Part shown: positions 1-7,138 of the stretch, piece after piece | How the letters are laid out: each line of letters begins with the position of its first letter | How positions within the stretch are numbered: position 1 is the first letter of the stretch | Assembly (NCBI GenBank): GCA_030525685.1 | Contig: JAUNEG010000021.1 | Coordinates: 1-35,942 of the forward strand | Direction: 5' to 3' | Length of the DNA: 35,942 nt | Source: Atopobiaceae bacterium | GTDB taxonomy: Bacteria; Actinomycetota; Coriobacteriia; Coriobacteriales; Atopobiaceae | Program-made: the position numbers and the translations under genes | Notes under the pieces: generated by a model | The model's database searches: none | Told to the model about the DNA's origin: nothing | The model's input: only the letters and a program-made list of their open reading frames with translations

Positions 1-116
1 GCGCGCAGCGTTACCGGGCGCCGACGGGGGCGTTTCGGAGGGTGTCGGCAGTGTTTCGAGTGGGGGACGGCGTTGAAAGCGGCGTTTCCTCCGCGTTTCC
101 GCTCTGTTCGGGCGGC

Positions 117-143
117 TTGACGGCGGGCACGGCGTGCTATGGT
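117..143 (+). promoter_or_regulatory. Putative sigma-70 promoter of the first amino-acid transporter
   Basis: TTGACG (117-122) is followed after 15 bp by TATGGT (138-143), and a TG one base before the -10 box makes it an extended -10 type. It lies about 50 bp before the chosen start codon of the lipoprotein gene at 191. The spacer is 2 bp short of optimal, so the extended -10 probably matters. Nothing else is recognised in the first 116 bases. Confidence 0.45.
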
Positions 144-190
144 GGCACCGGAACGCACGGACGTCGGATTCATCCAAAGAGGGCGAGCGC

Positions 191-1021
191 ATGACAACGT
201 CAGCTTCTATCAGCAGGTCATCCTTCCTCGGGCTTCTCGCCATGGGCGCGGGCGCGCTCATCGTCGCCGGGTGCTCCTCGGGGACGCCGGCTGCAGACAC
301 GTCCTCCGATGGCATCGAGGGCTCCCACCTCACCTTCATCGGGGACGACAATTTCAAGCCCTATCGCTACGTCGAGACCGCAGACGACGCCAGCAAGAAG
401 ACGGTGGGCCTCGACATCGCGGTGGCCGACGAGCTGGCCTCCCGCCTCGGCCTCACCTACGAGTTCAAGCCCATGTCCTTCACCGGCACGCTGCCCGCCA
501 TCCAGAACAAGCAGGCGGACTTCTCCATGGCGCTGGCGTCAAATCCGGAGCGCGAGGAGACCTTCGACTTCACGCAGGGCTACTACCAGCCGCGCGTGGG
601 TGTGCTCACCAAGGAGGGCGCTGAGCTCGCGGACGTGGACGCGCTCGATGGGTGCCGCCTCTCCTGCATGACGGGCACGGTCCAGAACCAGATGCTCATG
701 CAGCTCTGCCCTGCCGCCCAGATCTCCACCTACGACACCGCTGACCAGGCCATGCAGGAGGTCGTGGCCGGCCGTGTGGACGCCTACGTGTGCGACGGCG
801 CTGAGGGTGACTCCATGGCGAAGGCCAACCCGGGCCTGACCTGCACGCTCCTGCCCGACGACGAGACGAGCGACTACGTGGGCGTCTACCGCATCATGGG
901 CTGGAAGGGCGCGCCCTTCATCCCCGCCTTCGATGGCGCGCTCGACGACATGAAGGCCGACGGCACCCTCGAGGACCTCATACACACCTGGGTGGGCCCC
1001 GACTTCTCCTACGGCGCCTAG
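191..1021 (+). CDS. Polar amino-acid ABC transporter substrate-binding lipoprotein
   Basis: The 276-residue protein is an extracellular solute-binding protein of family 3 (PF00497), which captures an amino acid outside the membrane for an ABC importer. The start at 191 gives a clean lipoprotein signal: Ser/Arg-rich N-region, hydrophobic stretch FLGLLAMGAGALIVAGC and lipobox VAGC with Cys28. An upstream in-frame ATG at 134 would put 19 charged residues before the signal and lies inside the promoter. Family landmarks are the opening strand LTFIGDDNFKPYRY, VGLDIAVADELASRLG and the FDFTQGYYQPRVGVLT segment. The permease gene begins 19 bp after the stop. No ATPase gene follows. Substrate is unknown; the GlnH/HisJ-like fold suggests a polar amino acid. 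Confidence 0.88.
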   Translation: MTTSASISRSSFLGLLAMGAGALIVAGCSSGTPAADTSSDGIEGSHLTFIGDDNFKPYRYVETADDASKKTVGLDIAVADELASRLGLTYEFKPMSFTGTLPAIQNKQADFSMALASNPEREETFDFTQGYYQPRVGVLTKEGAELADVDALDGCRLSCMTGTVQNQMLMQLCPAAQISTYDTADQAMQEVVAGRVDAYVCDGAEGDSMAKANPGLTCTLLPDDETSDYVGVYRIMGWKGAPFIPAFDGALDDMKADGTLEDLIHTWVGPDFSYGA

Positions 1022-1040
1022 CGCGGCTGGCGAGAAGAAC

Positions 1041-1685
1041 GTGCGCTTTGACCTGATCGCCCCCTACGCGGGGATGTTTCGCGACGGCCTGGTGGTGACC
1101 CTCCAGTTCACGGGCCTCTCGCTCGCGGTGGCGCTCGCGCTCGGCGCCGCGCTCGCGCCGCTCAAGCTCGTGCGCTGCCGACCGCTCGCCTGGGCGCTCC
1201 GGCTCTACACCTCGCTTGCGCGCGGCATCCCGCTCATGGTGCTGCTCTTCCTCGTGTACTTTGCCACGCCCCAGCTCACGGGATGGGCCATCACGCCGCT
1301 CCAGGCGGGGGTGGCCACGTTCGGCCTGGCGGGCGCGGCGAACGTCTCCGAGGTCCTGCGCGGATGCATCCAGGGCGTGGACCGGGGACAGTACGACGCC
1401 GCGCGCTCGCTGGGCATGACGTTTTTGCAGGCGATGCGCTACGTCATGGTGCCTGAGGCCCTGCGCTCGGCGGCGCCCGCCCTCGTCAACGAGGCGATCA
1501 CGATGCTCAAGGGGTCGGCCCTCGTCTCCACGATCGGCGTCGCGGACACGCTCAAGGCGGCCACCACGGCGCAGGCCATGACCTTCCGCTCCTTTGAGCC
1601 GCTCATCGTGGCGGCGCTCATCTACTACGTGCTCGTGGTGGCGCTTACCGCACTCGGCGGTTTCCTGGAGCGCCGGCTCGCGTAG
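1041..1685 (+). CDS. Amino-acid ABC transporter permease (HisM/GlnP type)
   Basis: This 214-residue inner-membrane permease of the BPD_transp_1 family (PF00528) has about five hydrophobic segments. The EAA-loop that docks on the ATPase is seen as DAARSLGMTFLQAMRYVMVP near residues 113-132. The size fits the polar amino-acid uptake subfamily. The GTG start directly follows GGCGAGAAGAAC, an instance of the dispersed motif described elsewhere; its GAGAAG could serve as a weak ribosome site. It forms an operon with the binding protein upstream. A dedicated ATP-binding gene is missing, so it may borrow the ATPase encoded at 7816-8571. Confidence 0.88.
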   Translation: MRFDLIAPYAGMFRDGLVVTLQFTGLSLAVALALGAALAPLKLVRCRPLAWALRLYTSLARGIPLMVLLFLVYFATPQLTGWAITPLQAGVATFGLAGAANVSEVLRGCIQGVDRGQYDAARSLGMTFLQAMRYVMVPEALRSAAPALVNEAITMLKGSALVSTIGVADTLKAATTAQAMTFRSFEPLIVAALIYYVLVVALTALGGFLERRLA

Positions 1686-1889
1686 GGCGAGGCGTCCGCC
1701 GCCGCCTCCGCGCGCCTGCCATGCGTCTGCCGCGTTTCTTCCCCGTAACCCTACGTGACGGGTGTTACCTGCGGCTTTCCTTCGGGTGCAGCCGCGGTGG
1801 ACCCCTCGCGCGGGGACCTAGACTCTCTGGCGTTCCGCAGGCGCCCATCCGGGGGAACGACCCCGGGGGCATGACAGAGAGGACGCATC

Positions 1890-2081
1890 ATGGCCTGCTT
1901 TCTCGTTCCCGTTGCTGATGCCGTCGTCACCACGGCCGCGACCAGGGCGCTGGCCGCACGCGAGCGCGCCGTCGTCGAGGTGGAGGCGGCCGGCGGGTCC
2001 TTCTCGGCAGGGCCCGGCGAGGGCGGTGGCTGGCGCGTTTGGGCCGCGCTGCCGAGGATGGCGCGAGAGGGGAACGCATGA
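1890..2081 (+). pseudogene. Chimeric remnant: start of a small membrane-associated protein fused to the C-terminal stub of a histidine kinase
   Basis: The 63-residue frame begins MACFLVPVADAVVTT, which resembles the N-terminus of a small protein family I know from Coriobacteriia and Firmicutes (roughly M-FVVPAAEAIVTT). From about residue 28 it reads AAGGSFSAGPGEGGGWRVWA followed by ALP, which matches the last beta strands (G2 region and end) of the HATPase_c domain of NarX/DesK-type sensor kinases. Its stop overlaps the start of the response regulator as ATGA (2078-2081), exactly where a kinase gene would end. The simplest reading is a deletion joining the two ends and removing nearly the whole kinase. 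GAGAGGA lies about 10 bp before the ATG, so the stub is probably still translated and may serve only to couple translation. Confidence 0.6.
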
Positions 2082-2755
2082 CGAAGATCGTCGAGGTCAT
2101 GCTCGTCGATGACCAGGCAGAGACCCGCCTGGGCTTCTCGCTCATGCTGCGGCGAGACCCGACGCTGCACCTCTGGGGCCAGGCAGAAAACGGCCGCCAG
2201 GCGGTTGACGCCATCGACCGCGCCGCGGTGGCGGGCCGCACGCTCCCCGACGTCGTGCTCATGGACGTGCGGATGCCCGTCATGGACGGCATCGACGCCT
2301 GCGCGCTCATCTGCGCGCGCCACCCGGAGGCGCGCGTGCTCATCCTCACCACCTACGACGAGGACGACTACGCCTTCGGCGGCCTGGAGGCGGGCACCTC
2401 GGGGTTCCTTCTCAAGGACGTCCGCGCCCGCGAGCTCATCGACGCGGTGCACGCCGTCGCGGAGGGGGACGCCGTCCTCACGCCGCGCGTCACTCGCGCG
2501 GTCCTCGAGTGCGACGTCCCCAGGGTCGTTTCCGGCTCCGAGCGCGAGCGCCTGCGCCGGGCCTTCCGCCGGCTCACCGGCCACGAGCGGAGGATCTGCT
2601 CGCTCATAGCCGAAGTCCTCTCCAACGCCGAGATCACCGAGCGCCTGGTCATCCAGCCCGCCAGCGCCAAGCGCGCCGTCTCCCGCATCCTCGCCAAGCT
2701 GGGCATGCGCGACCGCACGCAGATTGCCGTCTCCTGGTATCGGGCGGGGCTGTAG
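2078..2755 (+). CDS. NarL/FixJ-family response regulator, orphan
   Basis: This 225-residue protein has an N-terminal receiver domain (about 1-125) and a C-terminal LuxR-type helix-turn-helix (about 160-225). Acidic pocket residues D11/D12, phosphoacceptor D63 in VVLMDVRMPVMDG and the conserved Lys in GFLLKDV are all present, so it should accept phosphate. The recognition helix is unusual: where the family normally has a T-V-K-T segment, this protein has ASAKRAVSRILAKLGMRDR, which suggests relaxed or altered DNA binding. The start at 2078 overlaps the stop of the kinase stub. A GAGAGGGG ribosome site lies within the stub. With no kinase next to it, its phosphodonor and targets are unknown. Confidence 0.85.
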   Translation: MTKIVEVMLVDDQAETRLGFSLMLRRDPTLHLWGQAENGRQAVDAIDRAAVAGRTLPDVVLMDVRMPVMDGIDACALICARHPEARVLILTTYDEDDYAFGGLEAGTSGFLLKDVRARELIDAVHAVAEGDAVLTPRVTRAVLECDVPRVVSGSERERLRRAFRRLTGHERRICSLIAEVLSNAEITERLVIQPASAKRAVSRILAKLGMRDRTQIAVSWYRAGL

Positions 2756-2804
2756 GGCTCCCGCGGCCCGGGTGCCCTGGCGAGAAGGACCGTCCGCGCG
2801 TCGC

Positions 2805-2851
2805 TTGCCCCGCTCCCCGCACGCCGCGATCATGGTGTGGAAACGTTTCCA
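2805..2851 (+). promoter_or_regulatory. Promoter and LacI-type operator of the decayed MFS gene
   Basis: TTGCCC (2805-2810), 17 bp, then GATCAT (2828-2833) is a modest promoter. Immediately downstream lies the perfect 14-bp palindrome TGGAAACGTTTCCA (2838-2851). Its central CG and AAACGTTT core are typical of LacI/GalR-family operators. A strong ribosome site, GGGGGAGGAG (2868-2877), follows. This layout (promoter, operator, ribosome site) says the transporter gene start was near 2883. No LacI-family regulator is encoded in the window. Confidence 0.5.
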
Positions 2852-2882
2852 TTCCGAGAGCGCCAAAGGGGGAGGAGCGCCC

Positions 2883-3805
2883 GTTTCCACCGTTCTTCTC
2901 GTCGTCATCTACGTGGCCTTCGTGGGTCTGGGCATCCCGGACTCGCTCTTTGGGGCGGCGTGGCCCGCCATGCATCCCGACCTCGGCGCTCCCGTCTCGT
3001 GGGGCAGCATGGTCACGATGGTCACCTGCTGCGGGACCATCGTCTCCAGCCTCTCCTCCGCCGCGCTCATCGGCCGCTTTGGCACCGGGCGCGTGACCGC
3101 CGTCTCCACGGCGCTCACCGCGGCGGCGCTGCTCGGCTTTGCCGTGGCACCGGGCTTTCCGTGGCTGTGCCTGCTGGCCGCCCCCCTCGGCCTCGGCGCG
3201 GGCGCCATCGACACGGCGCTCAACAACTACGTGGCCCTGCACTATCGCGCGACGCACATGAACTTCCTGCACTGCGCCTACGGCGTGGGCATCACGGTGA
3301 GCCGTTCATCATGTCGCTCGCGCTCTCGGGCGGTACGTGGCGCGACGGCTACCTTGGGGCGGCGGCCGTCCAGGCGGCGATCGCCGTCGCGACGGTCGCG
3401 ATCCTGCCGCTGTGATCGCGCGTGGGCCACGAGGCGCCGGCGGGCGAGAAGGACGACGACCCCGCGCCCCGCGTCGCCAGCCCGCTCGCGCTCGTCCGGC
3501 GCCGCGACATCCGCCTGGCCTGCCTCGTCTTCATGGCGTCGGTGGCCATCGAGGGCGTCTGCAACACCTGGTGCGCGAGCTACCTCGTGGGCGCGCGCGG
3601 CATGGGCGCGGGCGAGGCCGCCGGCATGGTGACGGTCTACTACGTGGGCGTGACGGCGGGGCGCTTCCTCTCCGGCGCGCTGGCCAACCGACTTTCCAGC
3701 AAGCAGCTCGTGGGGCTGGGGCAGGCGATCACCTTCGTGGCCGTGCTTGTCCTTCTCGCGCCGCTGCCGCTCGCGCACGGCGTCGTAGTGCTTTGCGATT
3801 GGTAA
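2883..3805 (+). pseudogene. MFS transporter, degraded (lost start, frameshift, nonsense, truncated 3' end)
   Basis: The sequence encodes a major facilitator protein: VIYVAFVGLGIPDSLFGAAW at the N-terminus, GRFGTGRVTAVS between helices, and YGVGITV near the middle. Four lesions are visible. The codon 6 bp after the strong ribosome site is GTT (2883), where GTG would be expected; the only in-frame ATG (2832) lies inside the operator region. A one-base loss near 3298 shifts the frame after YGVGITV, which continues as PFIMSLALSGGTWRDGYLG in the next frame. An in-frame TGA (3413-3415) follows, most simply TGG to TGA. The reading then resumes to 3805, but its last residues come from a palindromic repeat, and about 70 C-terminal residues are missing. 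Sugar or other small-molecule transport is likely for the ancestor. Confidence 0.75.
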
Positions 3806-3900
3806 CGCTTTTGCTGTCCAAAACGTTACCAACCGCAAAGTGACCTGCCCGACTTTGCGATTGGTAACAGAATTGCCGCTCAAAGCGTTACTAACCGCAA
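3791..3900. repeat. Tandem pair of hairpins (element A)
   Basis: Unit 1 has 17-bp arms at 3791-3807 and 3824-3840 with one mismatch, and an inner stem TTTTG/CAAAA (3809-3813/3819-3823). Unit 2 has 14-bp arms at 3855-3868 and 3887-3900 with two mismatches that would be G-U pairs in RNA. The left arm CTTTGCGATTGGTAAC is identical in both units (3791-3806 and 3853-3868), a 62-bp period. The first arm forms the abrupt end of the MFS pseudogene frame. No poly-T tract follows. Confidence 0.8.
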
Positions 3901-3963
3901 TCTAGCCTCCCGTCGCGCTATGCTCTTCCCAATAACGGCGGCGGGCGAGAAGGGCGGTGCGGC

Positions 3964-4419
3964 ATGGGTGCGCGCAGACAGGCTCCCGAGCTGGTCTTTC
4001 GCGGGCGCGTGGCGCCCTGGTACCAGGCGCTCACCGGGGTGGTGACGCTTGCGGCGGCCGTGCTGGCGCTGCAGCCCGGCATGCCCCTGGGCGTGCCGAT
4101 CCTGGTGTTCGTCGTTGGTGCGGTGCTGCTGTTGCCCGCGGCCCTGCGCAACCGCGTGGAGCTCTACGCAGACCACCTGGAGGTCCTCTTCGGCTGGAAC
4201 CACGTGGTTATCCCGTACACGCACGTGCGCGGCGTGGTGCCGCGCACGTGGGCGGCCAGCCAGTTCACGGGCCACAACTGCGCCTCGTCGACCGACGGTC
4301 TCTTCATCGAGGCGCCCGAGGACGGCGATGCCGCCGTCTGCGTGACCGACAACGACGCCCTGGCCGCCGAGCTCCGCCGCCGCGCGGGGCTGGACGCGGC
4401 AAGAGTGGAGAAAAATTAG
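3964..4419 (+). CDS. Small membrane protein with a bacterial PH-like domain
   Basis: The 151-residue protein has two closely spaced hydrophobic helices (about residues 20-60), followed by a soluble part, NRVELYADHLEVLFGWNHVVIPYTHVRGV. That pattern of strands and the I-PY--V motif is typical of bacterial PH domains (DUF1200/bPH families). The tail has ITDNDALAAELRRRAG-like helix content. The start at 3964 follows GAGAAGGGCGG, a possible ribosome site within a GGCGAGAAG motif. Function is unknown. It stands alone between a pseudogene and a toxin-antitoxin pair. Confidence 0.65.
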   Translation: MGARRQAPELVFRGRVAPWYQALTGVVTLAAAVLALQPGMPLGVPILVFVVGAVLLLPAALRNRVELYADHLEVLFGWNHVVIPYTHVRGVVPRTWAASQFTGHNCASSTDGLFIEAPEDGDAAVCVTDNDALAAELRRRAGLDAARVEKN

Positions 4420-4420
4420 C

Positions 4421-4449
4421 TTGAAAATAGAACATATGTTCGCTACACT
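4421..4449 (+). promoter_or_regulatory. Promoter with an embedded LexA-type SOS box
   Basis: TTGAAA (4421-4426) and TACACT (4444-4449) are separated by exactly 17 bp. The spacer contains the perfect 12-bp palindrome GAACATATGTTC (4430-4441), which matches the Gram-positive/actinobacterial LexA consensus GAAC-N4-GTTC. A repressor bound there would block the promoter. The first gene downstream in this orientation is higB, 88 bp from the -10 box. Only a few very short start-stop frames lie between. Confidence 0.7.
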
Positions 4450-4482
4450 CATGAAACAGGGGTGATGGGTGCATCGTTCTTC

Positions 4483-4520
4483 TCGACATTGCTTCTGTAA
4501 TAGAGTAGTATTCTGAGATA
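4483..4520 (+). promoter_or_regulatory. Second candidate promoter and autoregulatory palindrome before higBA
   Basis: TCGACA (4483-4488), 17 bp, then TAGTAT (4506-4511) forms a plausible second promoter close to higB. The imperfect palindrome GTATTCTGAGATAC (4507-4520) overlaps its -10 box, as expected of an antitoxin operator. HigA antitoxins usually repress their own promoter by binding such sites. The assignment is positional inference. Confidence 0.4.
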
Positions 4521-4536
4521 CGGAAGTAGTGGTCTG

Positions 4537-4818
4537 ATGGAGTTCAAAGATCGTGACCTGGCTGCGTTCTGGGAAGACTTCACGTGTCCACTGCGGAGGG
4601 TCCCTCCTGGAGTTCGCAGGATGCCCTACCGCAGACTCCAGATGCTCGATGCGGCGCACAGTCTACTCGACCTGCGAACTCCGCCGGGAAACCATCTCGA
4701 GAAGCTCTCGGGGTCGCGTGTGGGGTGCTACAGCATTCGCGTGAACGACCAGTGGCGCCTCTGCTTGCGGTGGTCGGACGGCGAGGCAAGAGAGGTCGAG
4801 TTCTGTGACTACCACTAA
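4537..4818 (+). CDS. higB: HigB-type toxin (RelE/ParE superfamily mRNA interferase)
   Basis: This 93-residue protein matches the HigB (Plasmid_killer, PF05015) pattern: an N-terminal helix pair, then LEKLSGSRVGCYSIRVNDQWRLCLRW and the terminal VEFCDYH. In this family the basic residues and the C-terminal His region act in ribosome-dependent mRNA cleavage. Toxin-first order with a 14-bp overlap of the antitoxin gene is the standard HigBA arrangement. The N-terminal segment (about 1-35) is a little longer than in typical HigB proteins and looks less conserved. Ribosome site GGAAG lies about 11 bp before the ATG. Confidence 0.85.
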   Translation: MEFKDRDLAAFWEDFTCPLRRVPPGVRRMPYRRLQMLDAAHSLLDLRTPPGNHLEKLSGSRVGCYSIRVNDQWRLCLRWSDGEAREVEFCDYH

Positions 4819-5098
4819 CCCCTACATCTCTACTCCCGGGGAGATCCTGCTGGAGGAGTTCCTGCAGCCCCTCGGCATCTCGCAGTACCGGCTGGCCAAG
4901 GCGATCGGCAGGCCACAGTCCGCCGTGTCCGACATCGTGAACGGTCGTCGTGCCATCACGCCCGAGATGGCCTGGCTGCTGTCCCGCGCGCTGGGGACGA
5001 CGCCCGAGTTCTGGCTCAACCTAGAGGCGGCCTATAGGCTCAAGACGATCGACGAGGCCTCGATGCCCGAGGTAACCCCGCTGGTCAACATCGCTTAG
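4805..5098 (+). CDS. higA: HigA-type antitoxin (XRE HTH, toxin-first system)
   Basis: The 97-residue protein has the HigA/VapI signature: TPGEILLEEFLQPLGISQYR, then LAKAIGRPQSAVSDIVNGRR (the helix-turn-helix, about residues 27-50), ITPEMAWLLSRALGTTPEFW and LNLEAAYRLK. It should bind and neutralise the HigB product and repress the operon through the DNA-binding domain. The GTG start at 4805 lies inside the toxin gene. The stop at 5098 is 10 bp from the next gene, panE, with no terminator between them, so the two are probably cotranscribed. Confidence 0.9.
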   Translation: MTTTNPYISTPGEILLEEFLQPLGISQYRLAKAIGRPQSAVSDIVNGRRAITPEMAWLLSRALGTTPEFWLNLEAAYRLKTIDEASMPEVTPLVNIA

Positions 5099-5108
5099 GA
5101 GGACTGAC

Positions 5109-6029
5109 ATGGCAATCGAGACCGTCGCGATCCTGGGCAGGGGAGCGGTTGGCCTGCTCTACGGCACGCTGGCCGAGAAGAACCTCGGCCCCGGGGCCGT
5201 CCGGTACGTGATGGACGACGAGCGCTTCGCGCGCCACGCGAGCGAGACGGTGACCGTGAACGGCGATCCCTGCCGCGTGCCCACGATTCCCGCAAGCGAG
5301 GCCGCGCCGGTCGACCTGGTGATCCTGGCGATCAAGGCGCCGGGGCTGCCCACGGCGCTCGATACGATGGGGCGCCTCGTGGGCCCGCATACCGCCATCG
5401 CGTCGCTCATCAACGGCGTCACGAGCGAGGAGCGCGTGGCCGAGCGCTTCGGCTGGGAGCGTACCGTCCTCTCCGTGGCGCAGGGCATGGACGCCGTCTT
5501 CATCGGGTGCGACATGACCTACAGCCACGCCGGCGAGATCCGCCTCGGCGCGGCGCCGGGGACCGACGACGGCGTGGTCGACGCGGTCGCCGACCTCTAC
5601 GAGCGCGCCGGCATCCCTCACGTGGTCGAGAAGGACATCCGCCGCCGCATGTGGGTGAAGCTCATGCTCAACGTCGGCATCAACCAGACCTGCATGGCCT
5701 TCGGCGGCACCTACGGCTCCGCGAGCGAGCCGGGCAGCGAGCAGAACCGCTGCTTCGTCGCCGCCATGCGCGAGGCGCTCGCCGTCGCCCGCGCCGAGGG
5801 CGTGGACGTGACCGAGGCCGACCTCGCGCAGATGGCCACGCTCACGGCCTCGCTCGACCCGGCCGGCATGCCGTCGATGGCGCAGGACCGCATAAACGAG
5901 AAGCCCACCGAGGTCGAGGAGTTCTCCGGCACCATCTGCCGCCTCGCCGAGCGCCACGGTCTTCTCGTCCCCACGAACCAGTGGCTCTACCAGAGGATTC
6001 GCGAGCTCGAGGCGGGTTTCTCCCGATAG
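5109..6029 (+). CDS. panE: 2-dehydropantoate 2-reductase (ketopantoate reductase family)
   Basis: The 306-residue protein opens with a Rossmann NADP-binding motif, VAILGRGAVG (G10-x-G12-x-x-G15). The substrate-domain pattern RRRMWVKLMLNVGINQTCMA contains the conserved catalytic Lys of the ApbA_C domain (PF08546). These enzymes reduce ketopantoate to pantoate in pantothenate/CoA synthesis, though many paralogues act on other 2-oxo acids. TAGGAGG lies 7 bp before the ATG, an excellent ribosome site. No other pantothenate gene is nearby. Placement directly behind higA is unusual for a metabolic gene. The exact substrate is not certain. Confidence 0.85.
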   Translation: MAIETVAILGRGAVGLLYGTLAEKNLGPGAVRYVMDDERFARHASETVTVNGDPCRVPTIPASEAAPVDLVILAIKAPGLPTALDTMGRLVGPHTAIASLINGVTSEERVAERFGWERTVLSVAQGMDAVFIGCDMTYSHAGEIRLGAAPGTDDGVVDAVADLYERAGIPHVVEKDIRRRMWVKLMLNVGINQTCMAFGGTYGSASEPGSEQNRCFVAAMREALAVARAEGVDVTEADLAQMATLTASLDPAGMPSMAQDRINEKPTEVEEFSGTICRLAERHGLLVPTNQWLYQRIRELEAGFSR

Positions 6030-6220
6030 TGGGACCGATTCCGCCCCGCGGATTCTTGCAGAACGGTCACCGAGAGAAACTATGTAAATCCGCCCATCGT
6101 GCTGCGGCTTGCCGCAAAGTGTTAAAGGAACCGAAATAACGCTCAGCTACAGTACAGGGGCAGTCCCGTGCCTGCGGGGCCTCGCGTACGCTGCGCGTGT
6201 TTTCCTAAGGAGGAGTTGCC

Positions 6221-7009
6221 ATGTCCGCTTCCGTCTCTCGTCGCACGTTCCTCGGCATCGCCGGCGGTGCCGCTTCCATCCTCGGCCTTGCGGCCTGCGG
6301 CGGCAACAACGCCGCCTCCGACGACGCCGACGGCAAGACCTACCTCGTCGCCACCGACACCACCTTCGCTCCGTTCGAGTTCACCAACGAGGCCGGCGAG
6401 TTCGTGGGCATCGACGTGGACATCCTCGCCGCCGTCGCCGCCGACCAGGGCTTCACCTACGAGCTCAACTCCCTCGGCTTCGACGCCGCCGTCGCCGCGC
6501 TCGAGTCCAACCAGGCCGACGCCGTGATCGCCGGCATGTCCATCACGCCCAAGCGCCAGGAGGACTACGACTTCACGGACTCCTACTACCAGTCCTCGGT
6601 CTGCTGCGCCGTCAAGGAGGGTAGCGACGTCAAGAGCCTCGAGGACCTCGCCGGTCAGAAGGTCGCCGGCAAGACCGGCACCCAGAGCCTCGACTGGGCC
6701 GAGTCCATCAAGGACCAGTACGGCTTCGAGATCACCTACTTCGACACGTCCGACATGATGTACCAGGACGTGCAGACCGGTAACTCCATGGCCTGCTTCG
6801 AGGACACGCCCGTCATGGAGTACGGCGTGGCCCAGGGCAACGGCCTCCAGATCATCGCCAAGGAGGAGGACGAGTTCGCGAGCCCCTACGGCCTGGCCGT
6901 CATGAAGGGCAAGAACGGCGAGCTCATCGAGATGTTCAACGCCGGCCTCGCCAACATCAAGGAGAGCGGCGAGTACGACGAGATTCTCGCCAAGTACCTC
7001 GAGGCCTAA
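6221..7009 (+). CDS. Amino-acid ABC transporter substrate-binding protein, Tat-type lipoprotein
   Basis: This 262-residue family 3 solute-binding protein has a signal reading SRRTFLGIAGGAASILGLAAC. Arg7-Arg8 gives a twin-arginine motif and LAAC with Cys26 a lipobox, so export by Tat followed by lipidation is likely. The mature part has DTTFAPFEFTNEAGEFVGID, AVAALESNQADAVIAGMSI, YDFTDSYYQSS and GQKVAGKTGTQS, classic for the GlnH/ArtJ group. AAGGAGGAG lies 7 bp before the ATG. Promoter evidence in the 190-bp gap upstream is weak. It starts a three-gene importer operon with the permease at 7139 and ATPase at 7816. A stable hairpin follows its stop, which usually raises the level of the binding protein over the membrane parts. 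Confidence 0.92.
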   Translation: MSASVSRRTFLGIAGGAASILGLAACGGNNAASDDADGKTYLVATDTTFAPFEFTNEAGEFVGIDVDILAAVAADQGFTYELNSLGFDAAVAALESNQADAVIAGMSITPKRQEDYDFTDSYYQSSVCCAVKEGSDVKSLEDLAGQKVAGKTGTQSLDWAESIKDQYGFEITYFDTSDMMYQDVQTGNSMACFEDTPVMEYGVAQGNGLQIIAKEEDEFASPYGLAVMKGKNGELIEMFNAGLANIKESGEYDEILAKYLEA

Positions 7010-7020
7010 CAGGACCCTCG

Positions 7021-7050
7021 CGAGGGGCGTCGGGTTTCCGGCGCCCCTCG
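7021..7050 (+). terminator. Intercistronic hairpin after the binding-protein gene
   Basis: CGAGGGGCGTCGG pairs with CCGGCGCCCCTCG around a GTTT loop, a 13-bp stem with one G-U pair. No run of T follows, so it is more likely an mRNA-stabilising or attenuating hairpin between the binding protein and permease genes than a full terminator. Confidence 0.65.
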
Positions 7051-7138
7051 TCATGCGGAAGGGCGGCGCCCGTCGCCCTTCCCGGCACGTAGTTTCACCG
7101 GGGCCCGCGCGCGAGGCCCCCCGACGCAAAGGTACGAC

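Noticed and set aside
1029..1040. GAGAAG of the dispersed motif as a simple Shine-Dalgarno sequence
   Set aside because: Some copies do precede starts, but others lie in reverse orientation after genes or deep inside genes, so translation initiation cannot explain the set.
1721..1918. A 65-codon plus-strand frame and a longer minus-strand frame at 1751-2908
   Set aside because: The first is in non-conserved gap sequence with no ribosome site; the second is antisense to the response regulator and the MFS gene.
6036..6056. Weak hairpin after panE as a terminator
   Set aside because: The stem TCCGC/GCGGA is only 5 bp with a mismatch above it, and the following T content is low.
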